A stretch of DNA of 8,387 nt from Spirochaetia bacterium (GTDB lineage Bacteria; Spirochaetota; Spirochaetia; Treponematales; Breznakiellaceae), in contig BNVA01000088.1 of NCBI GenBank assembly GCA_025997755.1, forward strand, positions 1 through 8,387, in the 5' to 3' direction. The notes under the pieces were generated by a model that was not told the DNA's origin, ran no database searches, and worked only from the letters and a program-made list of their open reading frames with translations. Positions 1-6,085 of the stretch are shown piece by piece. The translations under genes were made by a program, and so were the position numbers. Numbering within the stretch: position 1 is the first letter of the stretch; each line of letters starts with the position of its first letter.

Positions 1-57
1 AACAAAAAAAGAAATAACACTTGCGACTAACGCTAGTGAAGAAAAGATGTATGCCAT
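1..57 (-). CDS. Possible N-terminus of a membrane protein (partial, runs off the left edge)
   Basis: An ATG at 57-55 on the minus strand opens a frame with no stop for all 19 codons to the window edge. The peptide begins MAYIFSSLALVASV and continues ISFFV: almost wholly hydrophobic, with no charged residue, as expected for a signal anchor or first membrane helix. It has the same orientation as the operon upstream. Against it, the bases just before the ATG on this strand are pyrimidine-rich (CTCCTT repeats) and give no Shine-Dalgarno site, and the piece is very short. If it is real, the element at 62-195 lies between it and the rest of the operon and has replaced or reshaped its leader. The opposite strand is also open here (2-64), so the call is tentative. 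No family is recognised. Confidence 0.35.
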   Translation of the reverse strand, partial: MAYIFSSLALVASVISFFV

Positions 58-61
58 TATT

Positions 62-195
62 TAAGGAGTAAGGAGTAAGGATCAAGGAGTAGTTACTTCA
101 TTATGAAAACACAGTACAGATCACCTTGACAAAGTACTTTGTTGTCAAATAATTACGCTACTCACTACTCACTACTCCTTACTCACTACTCCTTA
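62..195. repeat. Inverted-repeat element built of short AAGGAG / GTGAGTA units
   Basis: The left arm (62-81) and the reverse complement of the right arm (195-176) match at 18 of 20 positions, and both begin TAAGGAGTA. Each arm is internally repetitive: the left has TAAGGAG twice and a further TAAGGA in tandem, then AAGGAGTAGT at 84-93. The right arm, read on the minus strand, has AAGGAGTAGTGAGT followed by AAGGAGTAGTGAGTAGTGAGTAG. The core (about 94-155) is AT-rich and holds a palindrome. The element starts one base after the TAA of the last recognised operon gene. In the minus-strand transcript the arms could form a long imperfect hairpin, so it may act as a transcript end or processing site, although no clean U-tract follows. 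Its size and inverted ends would also fit a small non-autonomous mobile repeat. No convincing target-site duplication is visible. Confidence 0.65.
126..148. repeat. Palindrome flanked by inverted TTGACA boxes
   Basis: At 129-142 lies the perfect 14-base palindrome ACAAAGTACTTTGT. It sits within a slightly larger inverted pair, TTGACA at 126-131 and TGTCAA at 143-148. The site is near the centre of the 62-195 element and could form the tip of its hairpin. A symmetric site of this kind could also bind a dimeric protein. On the plus strand the TTGACA is followed after 16 bases by AATAAT (148-153), a promoter-like pair that would fire antisense into the 3' end of the operon. No function can be proved from sequence. 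Confidence 0.5.
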
Positions 196-546
196 TTAAC
201 CGGAAATATCCACATAATTACCTAGAGTTGGATCGCGCAGCAGGTTTTGATATTTAAAACCGTTTTCATTTTCATCATCTTCTTCTTTCTGTCCTTTTCC
301 CGAATGTCTGCCCGCCTCATCGTTTTTTTTACGGTTATATTTCAATTTATCGTCTATCTTTTCCAATCCATCTTTTGTATCTTGTGCCTCGTTTACCGAT
401 TTTGTTTTTATCTCGGTGCGTAATTCCTGACGATGCCCCGCTATAGCCTCCCGTAACATAGCGCCGTCTTTTTGCAGGGAAACATCTTTTCCTATGTTAT
501 CAAGCTGCGAAAAAAGTAATTGAAGATCGATGGGCTGTAACGCCAT
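196..546 (-). CDS. Small charged hypothetical protein, last recognised gene of the flagellar operon
   Basis: 116 residues with no membrane helix and no signal peptide. The N-terminus (1-20, MALQPIDLQLLFSQLDNIGK) looks like an amphipathic helix. The middle (about 28-92) is very rich in Lys, Glu, Asp, Gln and Asn and is probably helical or disordered. The C-terminus ends in a short, less charged segment (LGNYVDISG), which with the N-terminus is the likeliest conserved part. The ATG overlaps the stop of the preceding DUF342 gene by one base (TAATG), and an AGGAG lies 9 bases before it, so the two are probably translationally coupled. A run of eight A residues on the coding strand (plus-strand T at 323-330) falls in a Lys-Lys-Asn stretch. 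The family has no function I can name. A structural or adaptor role in flagellar assembly is inferred only from its position. Confidence 0.75.
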   Translation of the reverse strand: MALQPIDLQLLFSQLDNIGKDVSLQKDGAMLREAIAGHRQELRTEIKTKSVNEAQDTKDGLEKIDDKLKYNRKKNDEAGRHSGKGQKEEDDENENGFKYQNLLRDPTLGNYVDISG

Positions 547-2501
547 TATTCCGAACTCCTGTTTTGAACATCAATATCTGTCTCATAATATTTTTCTGCA
601 CGAATCATATTATTTTCCATAGCAAAGGTAACGGCTTTGTACTCGTTACGGATAACCTCTCTTTCATTGCGTATAATAATAACAACCCCGGGGTTTACTT
701 TTTGAGAGGCGGATACCCTGCCTATAAATTTAAGATCGGACAATACTTTGTTGACCTTCTCAATAGATGCGGTCAACTCATTTGATTGTCCAACAAGCTC
801 TTTACGTTTTTCTATAAGCTGCTGATAGTATTCTTCTTTTTCGTCCGGCAGGCTTCCTCTTTGTTGTCTGATACTTTCAAGCGATCTGATATTCAACTGA
901 ACATCATCGAATTCCAGTTGAACCTCTTTAAGTTTTCCGCTGAACATTTCAAGCTGTGCCTTACTTTTTGGATCGTATCCTACTTCGCAGATTGTTTCCG
1001 TATTACCCGAAGGACTTCCCAAGGATTTCGCGCTTATACTCTCTGCCGCCCTTTGTCTGCCGCCTATAATCGCCGCGCGTTTTCCCTGGCAAACAATGCG
1101 TTTTGCCGCACTAACCTGTGAATTCAAAATACCATCCGAGACAACGATCATTCCTCCGGCGCTTACCCTTGCATTTTCGATAAACTTTACCCATATTGAG
1201 CGTCCTGCGTTTACCGCCGTGCCTTCCTTTCCGGTAATGCCCTGACGCACGATAATGTCGCCTTCCGCGTCAAGGGATGCCTTGTCTACCGTCCCGTAAA
1301 CCTCAATATTTCCCGATGCTTTAACGGAGAAACCTTCCTCAACGTTTCCTGTAACAACAACATTTCCAAGAAAAATTATATTTCCTGTTTTAAGATTTAC
1401 CGATCCATCAACTGTATAAACTATTTCAACATTTATTTTGCCGTTTGACATTACAACCTGCCCGTTGACATCGGAGACAACGGTTTGTCCGTCTTCGGCA
1501 AAATGAACATTCTTTCCTATGGTAAGCGAGAAATCTTTTCCGTCCTTCGCTTCCAGCATTTTTCCTGTTACCGTATAACCTCTTTGTCCTTTTTCCGCCG
1601 CATGAATAGTCGCCAGCTTTTCATCTTTGAAAACATTTTGAATTATATTCAGCTCTTTAAAATCTACTTTGCCATCGCTGTTTTCTCTTAAACGTACTTT
1701 GTTTTGATCGGTTTCAAAGAAATATTCAACGTATGAGTGCAAACCATCTATTGCTTTTGTTCCTGTCGCTACGCAGACTTTTTGATCGTATATAGGTTTG
1801 TCCGCAAAATTTTGTAAAAACTGTTCATTTACTCCGTAAGTTACCATATTGTTATTCAAAAATTGTTTGTAATCCTCAAATGAAAAATCACAGCCAAACT
1901 CTCTAGGCGGCCGGACAGTGATAAAAGCTCTCATTTCCTGATCGCTTATTTCAATATCTACAATACTGTCGTTTAACGGTGCATGGGTAAATGTTCCAAC
2001 TTTAAAATATTCACCATCGGCATGGTTTATCAAACTTTTTAAAATGGTTTTATCAACATCCTTAATTCTACGCGCGGTAAGAGCCGCTTCGGCATCATGA
2101 ATTTCTGCCGCCACACCATCGCCAATAGGAGGCGTAACTTTAAGATAAACACCGTCATAGCGAAGCTGAACAAATGTTTCGCCGTCACGATCTTCAATAA
2201 GCTCAAGCTCCGACGCTACATCGGCTAATTCTTCACCGGCGTGTGCCGCTTCGCCCGATTTAAATTTTTTATTTGGATTTTCATAGGCGCGTATTTTGAA
2301 TATGTCTTTTCCAACGCCTAAAAATGATGTCTGTCTAAAAATAATTTCGTATTCAAGATTACGAACCGGCATACCAAGCAAAGTTGATGCGTTAGACATC
2401 GCCGTTTCAAGTGTTGATCCTTCGACCTCTATTGATTTTATAGCAAGGTCTTCTTCAAGCCGCTCTTTTACCGCCGCCTGAAGACGGGCAAAATCGACCA
2501 A
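546..2501 (-). CDS. fapA: FapA-like DUF342 protein with Jag_N-like N-terminus and beta-helix
   Basis: 651 residues, cytoplasmic, with no signal peptide. Residues about 21-75 look like the Jag_N module (an EGSTLETAM helix, then TSFLGVGKDIFKIRA). Residues about 115-330 match the N-terminal part of DUF342 (VTPPIGDG at 123, VTGKML at 311). From about 328 to 500 there are short glycine-punctuated beta-strand repeats (GNIIFLGNVVVTGN, SGNIEVYGTV, AEGDIIVRQG), typical of a right-handed beta-helix like that of MinC_C. Residues about 512-592 are charged and heptad-like, probably a coiled coil, followed by a beta-rich tail. The family includes FapA of Vibrio vulnificus, a polar protein needed for flagellar assembly. 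The start is TTG with AGAGG five bases upstream; no ATG or GTG is better placed. It follows fliA by 8 bases and overlaps the next gene by 1. The family call is firm; the exact role in spirochaetes is inferred. Confidence 0.88.
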   Translation of the reverse strand: MVDFARLQAAVKERLEEDLAIKSIEVEGSTLETAMSNASTLLGMPVRNLEYEIIFRQTSFLGVGKDIFKIRAYENPNKKFKSGEAAHAGEELADVASELELIEDRDGETFVQLRYDGVYLKVTPPIGDGVAAEIHDAEAALTARRIKDVDKTILKSLINHADGEYFKVGTFTHAPLNDSIVDIEISDQEMRAFITVRPPREFGCDFSFEDYKQFLNNNMVTYGVNEQFLQNFADKPIYDQKVCVATGTKAIDGLHSYVEYFFETDQNKVRLRENSDGKVDFKELNIIQNVFKDEKLATIHAAEKGQRGYTVTGKMLEAKDGKDFSLTIGKNVHFAEDGQTVVSDVNGQVVMSNGKINVEIVYTVDGSVNLKTGNIIFLGNVVVTGNVEEGFSVKASGNIEVYGTVDKASLDAEGDIIVRQGITGKEGTAVNAGRSIWVKFIENARVSAGGMIVVSDGILNSQVSAAKRIVCQGKRAAIIGGRQRAAESISAKSLGSPSGNTETICEVGYDPKSKAQLEMFSGKLKEVQLEFDDVQLNIRSLESIRQQRGSLPDEKEEYYQQLIEKRKELVGQSNELTASIEKVNKVLSDLKFIGRVSASQKVNPGVVIIIRNEREVIRNEYKAVTFAMENNMIRAEKYYETDIDVQNRSSE

Positions 2502-2506
2502 GTTTA

Positions 2507-2511
2507 CCTCT
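2507..2511 (-). promoter_or_regulatory. Shine-Dalgarno site deciding the TTG start of the DUF342 gene
   Basis: AGAGG on the minus strand, five bases (TAAAC) before TTG at 2501-2499. It overlaps the TAG stop of fliA (2512-2510). This places the DUF342 start at a rare TTG codon and suggests that ribosomes ending fliA re-initiate here. Confidence 0.7.
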
Positions 2512-3298
2512 ACATAATTCCTTTGCGGACATTTGTTAACTTTGCGCGAATTCTCATCATTGCCTTTGTATGAAGCTGAGAAACACGCGACTCGGTAATC
2601 TCCAAAACCTGACCTATCTCTTTTAACGTCAAATCTTCGTAGTGATAGAGAATAATGATCTTTTTTTCTTTTTCCGGTAATTGATTTATAACATCAAAAA
2701 CAACACGGCGTATCTCGTTACGCTCAACGATCACATCCGGTTTAAGCGTGTCCGGTCCTTCAATACTTTCCTGTATGGAAACCTTGTCGTTTTCGTCGCC
2801 GGAAAACCATACATCGTTTAACGAAAGAACAGATGTACTCGAAATTTTTACTATTGTTTTTAAATACTCGCCTTCGTCAATTTTGAGGTACTTGGCAACT
2901 TCCTGATCGGTAACCGGTCTGCCCAACTGAGCCTCAAGCGAGCTTACCGCTTCCTCAACCTCTCTAATCTTAGTTCTAACGGAGCGCGGTACCCAGTCCG
3001 TTGAGCGCAGTTCATCAAAGATCGCTCCCCTTATACGGACAACTGCGTAGGTTTTAAACTTTACGTCTTTAGTGAGATCGTATTTTTCTATGGCATCTAA
3101 AAGCCCGAATGTGCCGTAGCTTACAAGATCATCAAATTCCACAGTGGCGGGCATTCCGTCGTGTACTTTACCTGCGACATATTTTACGAGAGGAGCGTAC
3201 TGCCGTATAAAGGCATCTCGAATCTTAGGGTCTTTGTCCTTCCGGTACCTGTCCCAAAGTTCTTCTTCTGTATGATCGTCCAGAAGGTTTCTCGGCAT
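2510..3298 (-). CDS. fliA: Flagellar sigma factor, sigma-28 family (FliA/WhiG type)
   Basis: 262 residues, the normal length for FliA. Region 2 spans about 23-100: a core-binding helix around EFDDLVSYGTFGLLDAIEKY (54-73), then FKTYAVVRIRGAIFDELR (81-98), which reads the -10 element. Region 3 is about 105-155 (RSVRTKIREVEEAV; LGRPVTDQEVA). Region 4 is about 205-256, with the helix-turn-helix LTLKEIGQVLEITESRVSQL (223-242) that contacts the -35. The long sigma-70 region 1 is absent, as in this family. Sigma-28 directs RNA polymerase to late flagellar genes, such as flagellin and motility genes, after export-apparatus completion. No anti-sigma factor FlgM is in the window. The ATG lies only 3 bases after the stop of the preceding gene and has a weak Shine-Dalgarno site (AAAGGA about 13 bases away), so translational coupling is likely. 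Confidence 0.96.
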   Translation of the reverse strand: MPRNLLDDHTEEELWDRYRKDKDPKIRDAFIRQYAPLVKYVAGKVHDGMPATVEFDDLVSYGTFGLLDAIEKYDLTKDVKFKTYAVVRIRGAIFDELRSTDWVPRSVRTKIREVEEAVSSLEAQLGRPVTDQEVAKYLKIDEGEYLKTIVKISSTSVLSLNDVWFSGDENDKVSIQESIEGPDTLKPDVIVERNEIRRVVFDVINQLPEKEKKIIILYHYEDLTLKEIGQVLEITESRVSQLHTKAMMRIRAKLTNVRKGIM

Positions 3299-3301
3299 AT
3301 A

Positions 3302-3973
3302 TTAACTTTCGTCCTTTCTCAGCATAGTTTGTATCGCCCCTGCCATTTTTTTTCCGTCAACATTAGGTCCTAAATCTACGGTTTTAGAGGGTTTATGTCC
3401 TACAGACATATTCACCACCCCGTCCGATTCGTTTCTCTTAGACTTTGGGGTTTCTTTAACCTCATTTTCGCCGTCGTCATTCCCGCCCAGAAAGACGTTC
3501 ATGTCCATATCCTCAGAGCCGGAATCCGACTCCTTCTCTACCCCAGTATACACATTACCATTATTTTGATCCAGTGGTGAAGGATGCGGCACAAGTTCTT
3601 CGAGAATAGGCGGTTTTATATGCTTCCCGGGTATAAAAGAGTTTTCTGTGCCGGACTTGGAATCGCCTTCCAAACCGTCTTCCTGATCCTCATCCCCGAT
3701 AGACACATCAATCTGCCCTCCCATTTCCGGCTCGGCATTTTCGTCTTCATCTTCATCTTCAAAAGCGCCTTCTTCCGCTTCTTTTTCCGTGCTTGTATTC
3801 AAGAATTTATTGAAAACATAGTAAATGCCAACGATAATACCAAAAAACAAAGCGCCGAAAAATAAAGCGCGGAAAAACGAGATAAAAAAACCTGAACGGC
3901 TTACAAGTCCAAGGGTAAAAGAAAATGCAAATACACACGCCGCTATAACTGCGCTAACCATTGGGTTAAACAC
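3302..3973 (-). CDS. Unnamed two-helix membrane protein with acidic cytoplasmic or periplasmic tail
   Basis: 223 residues. Two hydrophobic helices at about 4-24 and 32-55 are separated by a short loop (SRSG), and there is no cleavage site. A long, probably disordered tail follows (about 60-185), rich in Asp, Glu, Gly, Ser and Asn, with an acidic run EDEDEDE at 72-78. A short C-terminal block (about 195-221, with DGKKMAGAIQTMLRKDE at 206-222) looks like a folded or amphipathic helix and is the most likely binding motif. Topology is unclear, since basic residues sit both in the loop and after helix 2. It lies between flhG and fliA, 18 bases after flhG. The start is GTG: GGGGAG sits 7 bases before it, whereas the first ATG (codon 5) would be about 19 bases away. 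I do not recognise a characterised family. A flagellar-basal-body or export-linked role is inferred from the operon only. Confidence 0.8.
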   Translation of the reverse strand: MFNPMVSAVIAACVFAFSFTLGLVSRSGFFISFFRALFFGALFFGIIVGIYYVFNKFLNTSTEKEAEEGAFEDEDEDENAEPEMGGQIDVSIGDEDQEDGLEGDSKSGTENSFIPGKHIKPPILEELVPHPSPLDQNNGNVYTGVEKESDSGSEDMDMNVFLGGNDDGENEVKETPKSKRNESDGVVNMSVGHKPSKTVDLGPNVDGKKMAGAIQTMLRKDES

Positions 3974-3980
3974 AAAAAAT

Positions 3981-3986
3981 CTCCCC
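3981..3986 (-). promoter_or_regulatory. Shine-Dalgarno site deciding the GTG start of the membrane protein
   Basis: The G-rich run GGGGAG on the minus strand lies 7 bases (ATTTTTT) before GTG at 3973-3971. The in-frame ATG at 3961-3959 is too far from any ribosome site, so the GTG start is preferred. This site is just upstream of the gene and inside the 18-base gap after the flhG stop. Confidence 0.65.
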
Positions 3987-3991
3987 CCGCG

Positions 3992-4867
3992 CTAATGCTC
4001 GAATAAGCGTTTTACCAGATTGCCGAAACCGCCGCCATCGCGTATCTCCGTTTTTTCCATGCGCCCAACAATATGTTGAACACACTGCGCCGCCTTGCTT
4101 CTGGGCGCTTCGACCATGAAAGGACGCTGACGGAGTACCGCCTGCGAAACGGCAACATCATCATAAACAAAACCTAAGTAATCTAACTTTACATTCAAAA
4201 ATTGCGCGGCAATATTTATCATTCTGTCGGCAACTCTTTTTGCATCCGCAACATTATGCACCCTGTTTACGACAAGTTTTAGACCCATATCAAGGCTGTC
4301 TATTTCCGTGGCTATAATTTTTACAATGCCGTAAGCATCGGTTATCGCGGTTGGTTCCGGCGTAGTAATGATAACCGCATCGTCGGCGGCTGCAATAAAA
4401 TCAATGACATTGCTTGATACACCCGCGCTTGTGTCTATGATGATAATATCCGCAGAAGACAGCGTGTTTAATTCATCAATAAAACTCTGCCGTTCCTCGT
4501 CAGTCAAATTGGCGATCTTTGAAAAACCGGAAACTCCTGCTACTATGCTGATACCGTATTCCGTTTCCACGATAATTTCTTTCATTGTCTTTTGCTTGCG
4601 TATAACGTGAAAAAGATTCCACTTTGGTATCATTTTGAGCATAACATTGACGTTGGCAAGCCCCAAGTCGGCATCCATAACGATAACTTTTTTACCCAAA
4701 CGTGCGTAGGCAAGAGCCATGTTTACCGACATATTTGTTTTGCCGACGCCGCCCTTGCCGCTTGCCACGGTTATTATTCTTGTTTTTTTTGCATCACGCG
4801 GACGGATTATCTTTTCGTCTTTTTTTCCATTCATCATTTCGCGTAATTCTTCAGCTTGATCAGCCAT
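3992..4867 (-). CDS. flhG: FlhG/FleN, MinD-type ATPase controlling flagellar number
   Basis: 291 residues, normal for the family. The deviant Walker A KGGVGKT is at 38-44 with signature Lys38, Walker A' MDADLGLAN is at 64-72, and the Walker B strand IIIIDTSAGV is at 141-150. The TTPEPTAITDAY segment (168-179) is typical of FlhG. The N-terminus has DQAEELR (3-9), the conserved DQAxxLR activator motif by which FlhG stimulates the FlhF GTPase. The C-terminus ends GFGNLVKRLFEH (280-291), very like the amphipathic membrane-targeting helix of MinD (GFLKRLF). FlhG dimerises with ATP at the membrane and limits flagellar number or polar placement, opposing FlhF. It follows flhF by 26 bases, with GAGGGG six bases before the ATG. 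Function in this organism is inferred from family and linkage. Confidence 0.95.
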   Translation of the reverse strand: MADQAEELREMMNGKKDEKIIRPRDAKKTRIITVASGKGGVGKTNMSVNMALAYARLGKKVIVMDADLGLANVNVMLKMIPKWNLFHVIRKQKTMKEIIVETEYGISIVAGVSGFSKIANLTDEERQSFIDELNTLSSADIIIIDTSAGVSSNVIDFIAAADDAVIITTPEPTAITDAYGIVKIIATEIDSLDMGLKLVVNRVHNVADAKRVADRMINIAAQFLNVKLDYLGFVYDDVAVSQAVLRQRPFMVEAPRSKAAQCVQHIVGRMEKTEIRDGGGFGNLVKRLFEH

Positions 4868-4893
4868 TATATTCCCCTCTTCACTACTCTTTT

Positions 4894-6072
4894 TTACATT
4901 TCCAAATACTTTAACAATTCTACTGCATCCGCTTTTTTAATCGTTTTATTCGTACTCGTTTGACCATCCGTAATATACAACACAGACTTTCCCGATTCCG
5001 CCAGCGCACTCAACACATTGCCGATCCGCTTTGTTTCGTCAAGTTTGGTAACAATAACGGCGCGGTACGCAAACGGCTCAAATTGCCGCATAGTCTCAAT
5101 TATGTCGGCTGTCTTTGTAGACGCCGAAAATGTCAGATACACCTCCGCGCGGCTGCCGCAAATATCCAGCATCTCTTTTGTTTCGGCAAGCTGAATCGAG
5201 TCCTGCGGACTTTTTCCGGCGGTATCTATTAGAATAATATCGACACTTTCCGACTGGTTACTAAGCTCATTTTTTAAAGAAGTCTCGTCGTTAGGGGTAG
5301 CAAATGGAATTTTCAATATTTCACTGTACTGCTCTAATTGTTGATGAGCGCCAAGCCGGTAGTTGTCTATGGTAATAAAACCCGCATGATACTTTTTGTT
5401 GTCCTCATCGCCCTGCCTAAACCGTACCGCCAGCTTTGCTATCGTTGTTGTTTTTCCTACCCCGGTAGGTCCCACCAGTACAATTATGCGCGGCAGTTTT
5501 ACAGGCTGCGCTTCGTTGTAAATTGAAATATCACCGGCGATCCATTCAAGCGTTTTTTTACAAACTCCGTCAAAATCATCAAGTGCGTCTAACGAAAGCT
5601 CGCTGCGTACACGATCAATTATTTTTGAGCTGTAGCTGCGCGTAAAATCATTTTTTTCCAAAAGCTCATTCAAACGTACAATGCTTTCGTGTTCGGCGTT
5701 TTGAACATTTATTTTTGACTCGATTTTTTCGTTTAAATTTTTTAACTCAACCAAAACTTTCTGCATCGACGGGTCTGTGCCTGTCATACCAGCCGCTGTC
5801 TGCATAATTTTATTTTTTTCGTTTTCAATATTGAGCGGTGCTGCAGGCTGAACCGCACCCGGAAACTTGTATATGCCCAAAGCGTACTTTGACATATCAG
5901 GTTTTTCGGGTACCAAGCCCTTAGCTTCTGTCACATCGGGACGCAAAAAACCGAAAAAGCCGCCTGCCGGTACCGTGCGGAATTCCGTGATCTTTGCGTG
6001 TTCACCATATTTTTCCCGTACTATCGCCTCACACTCTTCCCGTGTCTTTCCTCTTTCAATAAAAGTTTGCAT
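4894..6072 (-). CDS. flhF: FlhF, SRP-family GTPase for flagellar placement
   Basis: 392 residues. A small N-terminal B domain (1-55; FIERGKTREECEAIV, then GGFFGFL at 37-43) is followed by a charged, variable linker and helices (about 80-185, the N domain). The GTPase G domain then carries G1 GPTGVGKT (201-208), DNYRLGAHQQL (236-246), G3 DTAGKSP (283-289) and G4 TKLDE (342-346), with TDGQ near 368-371 acting as G5. FlhF recruits early basal-body parts to the site of assembly and dimerises with GTP. FlhG triggers hydrolysis through its DQAxxLR helix. In spirochaetes FlhF is implicated in the subpolar position and number of periplasmic flagella. It starts 13 bases after the flhA stop, with GGGG six bases before the ATG. 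Confidence 0.97.
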   Translation of the reverse strand: MQTFIERGKTREECEAIVREKYGEHAKITEFRTVPAGGFFGFLRPDVTEAKGLVPEKPDMSKYALGIYKFPGAVQPAAPLNIENEKNKIMQTAAGMTGTDPSMQKVLVELKNLNEKIESKINVQNAEHESIVRLNELLEKNDFTRSYSSKIIDRVRSELSLDALDDFDGVCKKTLEWIAGDISIYNEAQPVKLPRIIVLVGPTGVGKTTTIAKLAVRFRQGDEDNKKYHAGFITIDNYRLGAHQQLEQYSEILKIPFATPNDETSLKNELSNQSESVDIILIDTAGKSPQDSIQLAETKEMLDICGSRAEVYLTFSASTKTADIIETMRQFEPFAYRAVIVTKLDETKRIGNVLSALAESGKSVLYITDGQTSTNKTIKKADAVELLKYLEM

Positions 6073-6085
6073 ACAATTCCCCGTT

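Noticed and set aside
2..64. Plus-strand open stretch ending in TAA at 62-64 that could be the 3' end of a convergent gene (peptide ending NASEEKMYAII)
   Set aside because: Only 20 codons are visible. The opposite strand gives an ATG-led hydrophobic start in the operon direction, and the stop lies within the repeat arm. It remains an alternative to the 1-57 call.
129..142. The palindrome as an intrinsic terminator
   Set aside because: The stem is AT-rich and has no following U-tract on either strand, so it does not meet the usual pattern.
323..330. Run of eight T (A on the coding strand) in the small hypothetical gene, as a possible phase-variation tract; a similar run is at 4783-4790 in flhG
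   Set aside because: Both are Lys codons in intact frames, the runs are short, and nothing shows length variation. They are noted only as sites where sequencing or slippage errors could occur.
4868..4893. Short match (TCACTACTC at 4881-4889) to the unit of the 62-195 repeat in the flhF-flhG gap
   Set aside because: It is nine bases only, with no inverted partner, next to a purine-rich ribosome site of the other strand; chance is a sufficient explanation.
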